Of a stretch of 64,000 nt of DNA, positions 53,003-61,255 are shown one piece after another (within the stretch, counting starts at the first letter, position 1; the number at the start of each line of letters is the position of its first letter). The stretch is from Agrobacterium larrymoorei (GTDB lineage Bacteria; Pseudomonadota; Alphaproteobacteria; Rhizobiales; Rhizobiaceae), in contig NZ_JAAMFB010000035.1 of the NCBI RefSeq assembly GCF_013322225.1, positions 1-64,000 on the forward strand, in the 5' to 3' direction. The position numbers and the translations under genes were made by a program. The notes beneath the pieces are model-generated. The model was not told the DNA's origin, ran no database searches, and was given only the letters and a program-made list of their open reading frames with translations.

Positions 53003-53494
53003 ATGGCGCATCAATACACATCATCCGTCATCTGGACGGGAAACCGGGGCGCAGGCACGGTCAACTACCGCGGCTACGACCGCACTTGGGACGTCGCCGT
53101 CCCGGGCAAATCCGTCATTCATTGCTCCAACGATCCGTTGCTTGGTGGAGATGCTACCAAGATGAACCCCGAGGATCTTCTGCTCTCGGCGCTTTCTGCC
53201 TGTCACATGCTTTGGTATCTGCACTATGCGTCGGATGCGAAAATTATCGTGACCGGCTATGAGGATAGCCCGATTGGTGTTGGCGAAGTTGAAAAGAGTG
53301 GTGCCGGGCGCTTCACCTCGGCAATCCTGCGCCCGCGCATAACGGTTCGTGACGGAACCGACATCGAAGCCGCAACCGCGATCCATTATAAGATCCACGA
53401 AGTTTGCTTCATCGCGAGATCCGTGAACTTTCCAGTCACTTATGAACCAGAATATATGCTCGGAGTTTGCGAGCCACTTTTGGGTACACCCTAG
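53003..53494 (+). CDS. OsmC-family protein
   Basis: A 163-residue OsmC/Ohr-type protein. The two redox cysteines of the family are present in SACHMLWYLHYA and HEVCFIARSVNFPV. The N-terminal beta region has TVNYRGYDRTWDVAVPGK, and NPEDLLLSALSACH is a family signature. Such proteins reduce organic hydroperoxides, though some members bind other ligands. The gene is passenger DNA in the transposon, controlled by the divergent GntR-type gene. Confidence 0.85.
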   Translation: MAHQYTSSVIWTGNRGAGTVNYRGYDRTWDVAVPGKSVIHCSNDPLLGGDATKMNPEDLLLSALSACHMLWYLHYASDAKIIVTGYEDSPIGVGEVEKSGAGRFTSAILRPRITVRDGTDIEAATAIHYKIHEVCFIARSVNFPVTYEPEYMLGVCEPLLGTP

Positions 53495-53519
53495 CGAGAC
53501 ATTAAAATGTGACGCGGGC

Positions 53520-53590
53520 AGAGTGTAACAAAAGGGTGGATTTTCGATCAAAGTGACGTTACACCATCCAAGCCACCCTAATGTTACAGA
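53520..53590. other. res-like resolution site
   Basis: Upstream of the resolvase gene two 16-base arms (53524-53539 and 53573-53588) are inverted copies with 14 of 16 matches (TGTAACA...GGGTGG). A further GTTACAC element lies between. The position directly before tnpR is where Tn3-family res sites occur. The subsites were not resolved. Confidence 0.5.
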
Positions 53591-53596
53591 ATTGCC

Positions 53597-54163
53597 ATGG
53601 CTCGCATCGGATACGCTCGCGTCAGCACCACAGATCAGGACCTCGATATTCAGAACGAGCGTCTGAAGGCCGCAGGTTGCGAAATTATCCGTTCGGAAAC
53701 CGGATCAGGGGCGTCCCGAAAAGGGCGGTCCGAGCTGGAGACCATCATGCAGTTTCTGCATGCGGGCGACGAGCTGGTAGTTCTGCGACTCGATCGGCTC
53801 GGCCGTTCCACACGCGACGTTCTCAATCTCGTCCATGAGCTTGACGAAAAGGGCGCGTCGCTCCGCATTCTTGAGCCCGAAGTCACGACAGCCGGAAGCA
53901 TGGGTCGTATGGTCATCACCATCCTCGGTATGGTCGCCGACATGGAACTCAAGTTTATCAAAGACAGGCAACGAGCGGGCATCGACGCGGCAAAAGCTGA
54001 CGGCATCTATACGGGCAGGAAGAAGAATGTCGATGACGCGGAAATCCTCAGGCGGATCGAGGCTGGCGCAACGAAAGCCGCCGTTGCTCGTGAGCTGAAC
54101 ATTTCCAGGATGACTGTTTACCGCGCCTTGGAAGGTCAAGGTTCGCAGTCAGCTTCCACGTGA
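53597..54163 (+). CDS. tnpR: serine resolvase/invertase
   Basis: A 188-residue serine recombinase of the Tn3 resolvase/Hin type. The nucleophile Ser is in IGYARVSTTDQDLD (residue 10), Arg residues in the LVVLRLDRLGRSTRD motif, and a C-terminal HTH (GATKAAVARELNISRMTVYR). It resolves cointegrates of the transposon at res. It is plus-strand and the last gene before the right inverted repeat. Confidence 0.93.
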   Translation: MARIGYARVSTTDQDLDIQNERLKAAGCEIIRSETGSGASRKGRSELETIMQFLHAGDELVVLRLDRLGRSTRDVLNLVHELDEKGASLRILEPEVTTAGSMGRMVITILGMVADMELKFIKDRQRAGIDAAKADGIYTGRKKNVDDAEILRRIEAGATKAAVARELNISRMTVYRALEGQGSQSAST

Positions 54164-54180
54164 TTGCAGATTCGCTATTT

Positions 54181-54224
54181 GTTCTTTGAGTTGGCCGAAA
54201 TCGCAGCTTCGGGCCGACTGGGCC
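54181..54224 (-). repeat. right terminal inverted repeat
   Basis: Read on the minus strand it starts GGCCCAGTCGGCCCGAAGC and continues TGCGATTTCGGCCAACTC. It ends 15 bases before the ADP-ribosylglycohydrolase start codon. Confidence 0.65.
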
Positions 54225-54239
54225 GTTATGGAGTAAAGA

Positions 54240-55190
54240 ATGGGTCAGAGTATCCTCGACAGAGCAAAGGGCTGCTTTCTCGGCCAACTCGCCGGAGACG
54301 CTCTGGGCTCGCTTGTAGAATTTCAATCGAAGGCTCAAATAAAAGAAACATATCCATCTGGTGTCCGGGACATGCATGATGGTGGAACGTGGAATACCCT
54401 TGCAGGGCAACCAACCGACGATTCCGAAATGGCGATTGCTTTGGCAAGATCAATTACAGAGGCCGACGGTTATAACGAGAAAAACGCGCTCCGGGCTTAC
54501 CGGGAATGGATGAATTCGGAACCGTTCGATATCGGGGCAACAGTTTCGTCGGGACTACGGGGCGTGCAAAATATCGCGAGCGAGGCGAATGGTGCATTGA
54601 TGCGTGTTTCGCCTATCGGCATTTTGGGTTCAAACTTCACACTTGAACAAGTGGGAAGGTGGGCGGAGCTTGATGCGATGATTACTCATCCGTCTGTTGT
54701 GTGTCGTCAAGCTAACATACTGTTTGCAAAAGCGTTGGCGTACGCAATCACTAATAACCCGACGCCGTCTGAAATATACCGTGCAGTTCTAGCTTGGTCT
54801 CAAGATATTAACGCCGAGACAAAGCTAGTTAACGCGATACAGAAAGCACAATCGTATCCTCCGGAAAATTTCGAAAGGAATCAGGGATGGATTTTAATAG
54901 CTTTTCAGAATGCTTTCTACCAGCTTCTTAATTGCGGCTCATTAGAACATGGTGTGGTTGATACGATCTCGTACGGGGGAGATACAGATACAAATGGTGC
55001 AATCGTAGGGGCTCTTTTGGGTGCAGTATATGGAACGTCAGTGATCCCCTTGCGATGGCGCGAATCCTTAATGAACTGCAAGCCCGACCGTAATCGGATC
55101 GATGTCTATCGACCTAGACCAGAAAAATACTGGCCTATATATGCCGACAACATTGTCGACTCATTATTGAATATCACTCCCCGAAGATGA
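54240..55190 (+). CDS. ADP-ribosylglycohydrolase (DraG family), candidate immunity eraser
   Basis: A 316-residue single-domain DraG-like hydrolase that would remove ADP-ribose from modified proteins. Metal-binding motifs are intact: GQLAGDALGSLVEF (D20), PTDDSEMA (T59, D60, D61) and GGDTDTNGAIVGALLGA (D248, T249, D250). Start at 54240 has TATGGAG nine bases upstream and lies 15 bases after the transposon end, so its promoter must be inside or bridge that end. It converges with the small orphan gene and faces the Rhs effector whose tail is an ADP-ribosyltransferase. An eraser-type immunity role is inferred from that context. Confidence 0.85.
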   Translation: MGQSILDRAKGCFLGQLAGDALGSLVEFQSKAQIKETYPSGVRDMHDGGTWNTLAGQPTDDSEMAIALARSITEADGYNEKNALRAYREWMNSEPFDIGATVSSGLRGVQNIASEANGALMRVSPIGILGSNFTLEQVGRWAELDAMITHPSVVCRQANILFAKALAYAITNNPTPSEIYRAVLAWSQDINAETKLVNAIQKAQSYPPENFERNQGWILIAFQNAFYQLLNCGSLEHGVVDTISYGGDTDTNGAIVGALLGAVYGTSVIPLRWRESLMNCKPDRNRIDVYRPRPEKYWPIYADNIVDSLLNITPRR

Positions 55191-55195
55191 TTTTT

Positions 55196-55591
55196 CTAGC
55201 TGAGTGAACGAAACCATTCATCTTTAAAGATGTTCTGATCCTCGACGGAAACAACAAATTCAGGGCTGCAGTAGTCAAAAATGAAAGCCGTCTCGTCTGG
55301 GTTGGATCGCTCCCCTAGTTTCACCAAGTAACCGTAAAACCCGCCGCTTTGCTGCATCATTCCAGACTGTACGAAATTTCGTCGCGCTCCGTTGCAACAA
55401 AATATTACCTCGTGAAAGAACTTTTGCCTAAGAAGTTGGAAAGCCGAAAAACAATCAAGGTCAAGTGTTGAGTGTGTAACATCGTTCAATGAGATTTCCA
55501 AGAAAAGGTCTCGGTTGTTGCGCCATTCAACGACAGCGGTTGCTTTTTCTCGTAAACCATTTGTGATCGTCTCTATAACGTACTTATCCAT
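55196..55591 (-). CDS. small orphan protein in the immunity position of the Rhs toxin
   Basis: A 131-residue acidic cytosolic protein (MDKYVIETITNGLREKATA start; SLNDVTHSTLDLDCFSAF and FDYCSPEFVVSVEDQNIF later). I recognise no family. The ATG at 55591 has GAGGG five bases upstream, while a GTG at 55603 overlaps the Rhs stop. It follows the toxin gene directly on the same strand, the usual place of a cognate immunity gene, and composition is AT-richer than the Rhs core. Its role as immunity protein is inferred. Confidence 0.65.
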   Translation of the reverse strand: MDKYVIETITNGLREKATAVVEWRNNRDLFLEISLNDVTHSTLDLDCFSAFQLLRQKFFHEVIFCCNGARRNFVQSGMMQQSGGFYGYLVKLGERSNPDETAFIFDYCSPEFVVSVEDQNIFKDEWFRSLS

Positions 55592-55599
55592 TATCACCC

Positions 55600-58500
55600 T
55601 CACGGAACATAATTTGGATTAGGTACCATTGGACCTAATCGATTACCTGGCAGCACTGGTTGAACGCCAATAATATCACTGGGCCTTACCGCACCGGGCA
55701 CAGCAATTTCTAATTCGGCCTCATGGAAGTTAGTTTTACCAGATAGATTGTGATACTTGTTCACATCAATTCCCTGGACCCTCTTGTCGATGTGGTAGAC
55801 ATATTTGCCTTGAGAAAAATGCGGTTTAGATGCGACCGCAATGTCAGACGAAGTCGAAACGAAGTAGCTTGGTGGTTCCTTTGCATGAATCGCATGCGCA
55901 ATAATATCTTTACTGTCACCCCAAGGCTTAAAACCCTCTGCAAATATTTCAGACGGGGCGCGAGCGTCTCCTCGGTACAACGGTTTTCCAGAACTTAACG
56001 AATCTATATGAGTTGCCGTCATCCAAGCGCTTAATCCAAGGGGATCAACTACTATACTTGGATTCACTACGTATCCTTGCGGCCGCTCCCCTCCAGCCAG
56101 TCCTATCGGGTCCGGGCTTGCGTACTGCCCTGTGAGCGGATCGTAATGGCGATGGCGGTTGTAGTAGAGCCCGGTCTCAGCATCTTCGTACTGTCCCGGA
56201 AAGCGCCACGGGCATTGAAACTCGCTTGGCTCTTGATCATGTGTTCGTGCAACAGCCAGCGCACCAAAAGTCCGCGCCGCCCGCACCGCACCCCAAACAT
56301 GATGATCGGCAGCCCAGACGAGCTTGCCTTTCGTGTCGAACATCTCCTTCGGCGTGCCGAGATGATCGCAGACGACAGCCAGCATCTCGCCATCCGACTG
56401 CCGCTTGGCGAGCAGCCGGTGGGTCCCGTCCTCGAAGTGCCAGTGCGTTGCTTCATCCCATGCGATGTGACCATCGAGCCGCAGCGGCGCTTCCGCCACC
56501 ATATGGTCGCCGTCCCACAGATAGGCTGTGCCGACCTCAGGAGGGTTGTCAACGTCAAGCGGGGAGGGGCCTTCGGTTCCTCGGACCTTCGTCGGGCGTC
56601 CATCTGCACTAACGAGGCTCGGCCAGAGCCTGCGAACACGATCTTTCTCTTCACCGGAAAAGCGCCGGACCTTGGAAATCCTTCGCCCGAACGGATCGTA
56701 ACGAAAATACCATTCCTCGCCATCCAGGGTGCTGACGCTCACCAGCCGATCATGGACGTCCCACCCGTAGCGCCAGCGTTGCGGTCTGAACCCATCGCGC
56801 TCGACCCGCCGCTCGATCACGCGCCCGCAATCGTCATGGGTCAGTTGAACGCGCTCACCCTTCGGACCGCGCGCCATCTGCACGACGCCACTGGGAGAAC
56901 GTTGCCAGTTGCTAGGAGCCGCAGCCGGGATGACGGAGCCGAATGTCTGATCGAACGCTTTGCCATAGGGGGTGGGGTCATCGGAAACTTGAACAGAAGA
57001 GGAGGCGCCTGCTATGTTGCGCGCGCTGTCGTAGGCAAAGCGTTCAGAACCAGCCGACGATTCAGAACTCGTCAATTGCCCGTTGTCATCATATGTAAAC
57101 TGGCGCTTGCCCCAGATACCGTCATCTATGCTTACCGGAGCGAAGGCCCGATCGTATTCGTAAATGCGATGAACATGCTCGGGTATGGCCCCCGCTTGCT
57201 TTGGAGCATTGCCGCGATCGAACTGCCAGCCTAAACGCGAGGCGTCGAGCCCATGGGCTGCAGCGGGCCCCGCGACCTGCGCGACCAGTTGACCTGCCGG
57301 GTCAAAGCGCTGCAAAAGGTTGAAGCCGCCCATGCGTCGGGCTTTCTCCTGCCCGAAACTGTCACGTTCGAACGTGATTTCGGTGTCATCGGCAACGAGT
57401 TTTTCGACAGCGCCCAGTGGATCGCGTATATAGTCTGTGAGAGAAGCACCTAGGCCCAGAATTTCTCGGCGTATACGTTGACCTAGTGCGTCGTAGCGGG
57501 AGCGAATACGTTTGCCATTCAGCGTCTCACTGACAATGCGACCGTTGCGATCACGGTTAAACTCGACCAGAGCAGCCTTGTTTTCCGCACGAATGAGGAG
57601 GCCGCGCCCGTCATACCAGAAGCGCGTAACCTCCTCTGCTTCGCCCTTGGCGGTAAAGGTTTCGATGCGTCTGATAAGACCGGATTTGTCGTAGGAATAC
57701 CGCAGCTTCGCGCCATCAGGCTTGGTCGTTTCCGTGATCTGACCGGCGGGATCGCGCGTATAGTGCCATGCCCTTCCGTCGAAGTCTTCCTCCAGGACCA
57801 CTCGTCCCGCAACATCTCGCTCATAGCTGTAGGTTAAACCTTCCGCATTGGTGACCGAGACGAGCCGTCCCTCAATGTCCGTTGCGAGACTGAGTTCACC
57901 GCCTTTCGGATCGATAATGGCCTCCAGAACACCGAAGGCACCATATCGATAGGTCCATAATCGTCCTTCGCCATCCGTGACCGATGCGAGCTGACCGCTG
58001 CCATCGAAGCTGCGGCTCACGGAGACGCCATCCGGCATTATGATCCTGCTGACCGTGTCAAAACCACCCGCACCGGCGGAATATTCACGAACGGTGCGCG
58101 ACCCATTCGGGCTCGTCGTCGCGATCAGGCGGTTGAACTCGTCGTATTCGAACCGGCTCGTATTGCCTTTGGCATCGGTAATGCTGTCGATGCGGTTGTA
58201 CGCGTCCCAAGTGCGGCGCTCGATCGCACCATTAGCAAAATGGGTTTCAACGACGTGGCCAAGATCGTCGCGAACAAGCTGTATGACGTTGCCTTCAGCG
58301 TCTGTCTCGGAGACGACATTCGATCGGTCATCGTGCTTGAATGTCTTACGGTTTCCCGCGCCATCAATGACGATCATAAGCTCGCCATTGTCTCCCCAGC
58401 CATAAATAGTGGAGCGGCCCTCCGCATCTACAACTTCCTTTACATTGCCATGAATGTCGTAGGAGGTGCGGTGAGCGTTGCCGTTCTGATCGGTCGTCGA

Positions 58501-60117
58501 TGTCCGGAAGCCGTACCTGTTGTAACTGTGGGAAACGACGCCGCCGAGAGGATCGATCTCCTCGGTGACATTTTCATGGTCGTCATAGCGGAAGGTCTGA
58601 GCGGCGTTTTCGTTTCCACCGGGGGAGTAGCGGGTTTCTCCTTCACGATAGTCGAACTGGTCTCCGTTCCAGATGCCGTTGGTCGCAGTTTGAACAACGC
58701 GACCGTCGCTGTCATAGGTAAAATGCGTTTCCGATTGGCGCGTTAGATTATTCCAGGATGCCAATAGATCGGAATCACGGAGCCAGACGTAGCGTACCGA
58801 CATGCCGAAAGCGCATTGTGCATCAGTCATTCGCCCGCGAGCATCGTAGGTGTAGCGCGCGAGTTCAAGTTCGCTACCTTCAGAACCGACGAGGACGATG
58901 CCGGTACGGCGTCCCTGGTCATCATTCTCAAACCGAAGCTGCAGGCTATCCGGACCTTCAACTGTTTCCAGCCAGCCTTCTTCGTTCCGATGGAAAATCA
59001 GCTTATGGCCATTGAGGTCTTCGATCTGCTCGAGCCGGTAGATATCGTCATCGTACTGACGAAACTCTTTGATGAGCCCGCGATCTTTCAAATGAAGCTG
59101 CTTGAGCCAGGGTGCCTTCAGTTCAAGATGCGGATATCCTGCATTCAGAGACGGCAGAAAATTGAACGGCCGGTCGAAACCTATCGCTTTTCCAGCGGCA
59201 TCATGGAACAGAAGCTTTCCGCGTTCCGGGTTCGAAAACACCTCATCGAACATGGAAATCTGGCATGGGCCCAAAGGGGAAACATATTCTCTCGGCAGTG
59301 CGAGCTTGAGCCCCATGTAGCGGGCGCCATCGAACGGCAGAGTTCCTGGAATGAAGAAATCACGCCATGTTTCCAGATACTCACCGTTGGCAACGGAAAC
59401 AGGTTCACCTACAGGCACAGGCTTCGCCGGAGGTTTGGTGTCGGGTTGTGGTCCTGGGTTAGAATCAGGCTTCGGTTCAGGTGCAGCCTTGCCGGGCTTC
59501 TCACCCTTACCTATCAATCGGGAGAAAAATATCCCCGGACCTATCTCGCCGAGAAATCTGAGAAATGGATGTTCATTTGTTGAGGCTTGTTGATGTAGAT
59601 CTGCTCTACTTCCTTCTTCGTGTTCCTCCGAAGCAATGCCTGTGCCGTTGATTAAGCCTGTGCCAAGCGCGTGCGCCGCACCTCCCGCATTACCCGCGAT
59701 AATTTTCTGCGCATTATTATACGCTGACGCCTCTAAGGGAGATAGAAAATCTTGTTGATCGCGATTGAAGGATTTTGCTTCAGCCTCTTTCCGAATCATA
59801 TCCTCATCGCCTGTCAAAAGGCTTTTCGCAATGTAGGCAAGTTTATTATTTTTGTAATACTCAGTGCTCTCAGCAAGAGCTCGATCATAGGCCTGCTGCT
59901 GTCTTTGTTTTGCTAAAGTTGTCAGTCTTGCATAATCGTCGTAAGCCTGATCGAGCTCCGGCTTTGCAGTAGCGCCTGCAACGAGCTGTGCACCCCCGTT
60001 GTCGCGATGGGTGCTCTTGTTCGGATGCGGAATGGCACGTTCATTGGTCTGCACGCCGTTCTTATCGACATAATTGCGCGTGTTCGGAACATAATCAGTT
60101 TCACCGGCATCAGCCAA
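55600..60117 (-). CDS. Rhs/YD-repeat effector with C-terminal ADP-ribosyltransferase domain
   Basis: A polymorphic toxin of about 1505 residues. The start is uncertain: TTG at 60117 has GGAG upstream, and a TTG at 60168 is also in frame. The N-terminal region is helical, with a Pro/Lys linker (PEPKPDSNPGPQPDTKPPAK), then a DUF6531-like segment and many YD repeats. The Rhs cage ends GLYYNRHRHYDPLTGQYASP, then DPIGLAGG and the cleavage-type DPLGL. The last 143 residues (55603-56031) are the toxin: LYRGDARAPSEIF with Arg near 1382, YFVSTSSD near 1421 and FHEAELEIAVPG with an ExE near 1466-1468. This R-STS-E set is the cholera/pertussis-type ADP-ribosyltransferase signature. It is probably delivered by the VgrG encoded upstream. 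Confidence 0.85.
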   Translation of the reverse strand: MADAGETDYVPNTRNYVDKNGVQTNERAIPHPNKSTHRDNGGAQLVAGATAKPELDQAYDDYARLTTLAKQRQQQAYDRALAESTEYYKNNKLAYIAKSLLTGDEDMIRKEAEAKSFNRDQQDFLSPLEASAYNNAQKIIAGNAGGAAHALGTGLINGTGIASEEHEEGSRADLHQQASTNEHPFLRFLGEIGPGIFFSRLIGKGEKPGKAAPEPKPDSNPGPQPDTKPPAKPVPVGEPVSVANGEYLETWRDFFIPGTLPFDGARYMGLKLALPREYVSPLGPCQISMFDEVFSNPERGKLLFHDAAGKAIGFDRPFNFLPSLNAGYPHLELKAPWLKQLHLKDRGLIKEFRQYDDDIYRLEQIEDLNGHKLIFHRNEEGWLETVEGPDSLQLRFENDDQGRRTGIVLVGSEGSELELARYTYDARGRMTDAQCAFGMSVRYVWLRDSDLLASWNNLTRQSETHFTYDSDGRVVQTATNGIWNGDQFDYREGETRYSPGGNENAAQTFRYDDHENVTEEIDPLGGVVSHSYNRYGFRTSTTDQNGNAHRTSYDIHGNVKEVVDAEGRSTIYGWGDNGELMIVIDGAGNRKTFKHDDRSNVVSETDAEGNVIQLVRDDLGHVVETHFANGAIERRTWDAYNRIDSITDAKGNTSRFEYDEFNRLIATTSPNGSRTVREYSAGAGGFDTVSRIIMPDGVSVSRSFDGSGQLASVTDGEGRLWTYRYGAFGVLEAIIDPKGGELSLATDIEGRLVSVTNAEGLTYSYERDVAGRVVLEEDFDGRAWHYTRDPAGQITETTKPDGAKLRYSYDKSGLIRRIETFTAKGEAEEVTRFWYDGRGLLIRAENKAALVEFNRDRNGRIVSETLNGKRIRSRYDALGQRIRREILGLGASLTDYIRDPLGAVEKLVADDTEITFERDSFGQEKARRMGGFNLLQRFDPAGQLVAQVAGPAAAHGLDASRLGWQFDRGNAPKQAGAIPEHVHRIYEYDRAFAPVSIDDGIWGKRQFTYDDNGQLTSSESSAGSERFAYDSARNIAGASSSVQVSDDPTPYGKAFDQTFGSVIPAAAPSNWQRSPSGVVQMARGPKGERVQLTHDDCGRVIERRVERDGFRPQRWRYGWDVHDRLVSVSTLDGEEWYFRYDPFGRRISKVRRFSGEEKDRVRRLWPSLVSADGRPTKVRGTEGPSPLDVDNPPEVGTAYLWDGDHMVAEAPLRLDGHIAWDEATHWHFEDGTHRLLAKRQSDGEMLAVVCDHLGTPKEMFDTKGKLVWAADHHVWGAVRAARTFGALAVARTHDQEPSEFQCPWRFPGQYEDAETGLYYNRHRHYDPLTGQYASPDPIGLAGGERPQGYVVNPSIVVDPLGLSAWMTATHIDSLSSGKPLYRGDARAPSEIFAEGFKPWGDSKDIIAHAIHAKEPPSYFVSTSSDIAVASKPHFSQGKYVYHIDKRVQGIDVNKYHNLSGKTNFHEAELEIAVPGAVRPSDIIGVQPVLPGNRLGPMVPNPNYVP

Positions 60118-60170
60118 GGCACACTCCAATCCTAAAAGACCGCATGCGTTCTGGATTTCAAACCTCAAGT

Positions 60171-60674
60171 CTATTTAGCAGAGAGTTCAGCTTCCCGACG
60201 CAGGAAGTCTCTACCCCACGGGTATTCTTCCGGGTTGAGCAACATCTCAAATTCGATCCCAATGGGGTCGCCACCGGTTGGAAAGATCGTAATGTTGTCC
60301 CGATCGTCTTTCGGTAGTTTCTGCCATTCTTCGCTGTTTCTCTGAATGCCCGCATAATGAAATTCCTGAGATTGGACGGTCCAGAAAAGCACCAACTTGG
60401 CTTCACCAAAATCTAACGTCAGGCGGTCGGGATGTTTAGTAATGGACTGGAGCTGATATGGTGCCAGTAGCGCGAGATCTTCACTGCTGGAGATATCGTA
60501 GTCGTAAAAAGCTAGACGTTCACCCACCGTTACGATCCACCTACACCTATCGATCATAATGGATGGCCTGTTTCCGTCGCGTTCAAAGTCAACGAGGAGA
60601 CAACTGCCATATCCTCGCCTTATAGAAACATGACAGGGCAAATATTCGTCCCAGGCTTGATGGAGGGCTCTCAT
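60171..60674 (-). CDS. unrecognised protein between PAAR-like and Rhs genes
   Basis: A 167-residue cytosolic protein that I cannot place in a family. It begins MRALHQAWDEYLPCHVSI, with ATGA overlap to the stop of the DUF4150 gene, so translation is coupled; a longer frame reaches 60788. Features are WIVTVGERLAFYDYDIS and LVLFWTVQSQEFHYAG, suggesting a mixed alpha/beta fold. In other T6SS clusters a small gene at this place encodes an effector chaperone or loading adaptor. That role is a guess from position. Confidence 0.6.
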   Translation of the reverse strand: MRALHQAWDEYLPCHVSIRRGYGSCLLVDFERDGNRPSIMIDRCRWIVTVGERLAFYDYDISSSEDLALLAPYQLQSITKHPDRLTLDFGEAKLVLFWTVQSQEFHYAGIQRNSEEWQKLPKDDRDNITIFPTGGDPIGIEFEMLLNPEEYPWGRDFLRREAELSAK

Positions 60675-61255
60675 TTTCCGAACATGTCCTTCGCGCATTC
60701 CATAATTTCTTGGAAGCCATAATTTTGGCCGCCAATTTCTCTGTGAAGCATTTGCCTTTGATCTTTTGTCAGTTTGAGTATCCTGCAAACTGCATCAACC
60801 TGCGCATTTTGAGCTCGGTTATTCCCAGGCGTTCCGTCATTTGCCGCTAATATGATTGGAGCCGGCGCCTGCGACTTCTGCGGCTCTACCGGCCCTGGAT
60901 CGGGTCGATTGATCCATGCCGGGTCTCTGTGGCTGCAGGTTGCCCATCCTTCGGAAAACACGAAATGTGAGGCAACTTCTACGTGGGCAGGGCCAAGATA
61001 GCCGGGAACGACGACGCCTCTCTTCGTGCCCGGTTCATGGCCCGTCGATTTAGAGCAGCGAGAATTCAGTTGAAAATCGAATTTACCGTTATTTCGAACT
61101 GTCGTCGAATGGCGGATCGCCGTATCCAGAAAAGCAATCGAGGAATAGCCCACTTTCACGACATCCGATCCAACCGGCGTCCAGCAGACATCGGGTGTTG
61201 TCGAGACAATCACGTTGGACGCACATTTTCTGGCGGAGATTTTTGCTATGCTCAT
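60671..61255 (-). CDS. DUF4150 PAAR-like protein
   Basis: A 194-residue PAAR-like protein (DUF4150). The N-terminus IAKISARKCASNVIVSTTPD is followed by VCWTPVGSDVVKVGYSSIAF and a KSTGHEPGTKRGVVV stretch typical of the family. It would sharpen the VgrG spike and carry the effector. The C-terminal part (PGNNRAQNAQVDAVC) shows no toxin motif. It overlaps both neighbours by about 4 bases, placing it in one transcript with the DUF2169 gene. Confidence 0.8.
   Translation of the reverse strand: MSIAKISARKCASNVIVSTTPDVCWTPVGSDVVKVGYSSIAFLDTAIRHSTTVRNNGKFDFQLNSRCSKSTGHEPGTKRGVVVPGYLGPAHVEVASHFVFSEGWATCSHRDPAWINRPDPGPVEPQKSQAPAPIILAANDGTPGNNRAQNAQVDAVCRILKLTKDQRQMLHREIGGQNYGFQEIMECAKDMFGK

Larger units (their letters stand above)
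49191..54224 (+). mobile_element. Tn3-family transposon carrying gntR and osmC-like genes
   Basis: A 5.0-kb unit bounded by 44-base inverted repeats (49191-49234 and 54181-54224, 40 of 44 positions identical). Contents in order: tnpA, a minus-strand GntR gene, an OsmC-like gene, a res-like region and a serine resolvase. This is the replicative Tn3 plan with passengers between tnpA and res. I found no 5-base target duplication at the boundaries as drawn, so the exact ends need checking. The inverted repeat does not start with the usual GGGG. Confidence 0.7.

Noticed and set aside
56077-57234. 385-codon plus-strand frame inside the Rhs gene
   Set aside because: It is antisense to the YD repeats, shows no motif, and the minus-strand frame clearly encodes the Rhs core.
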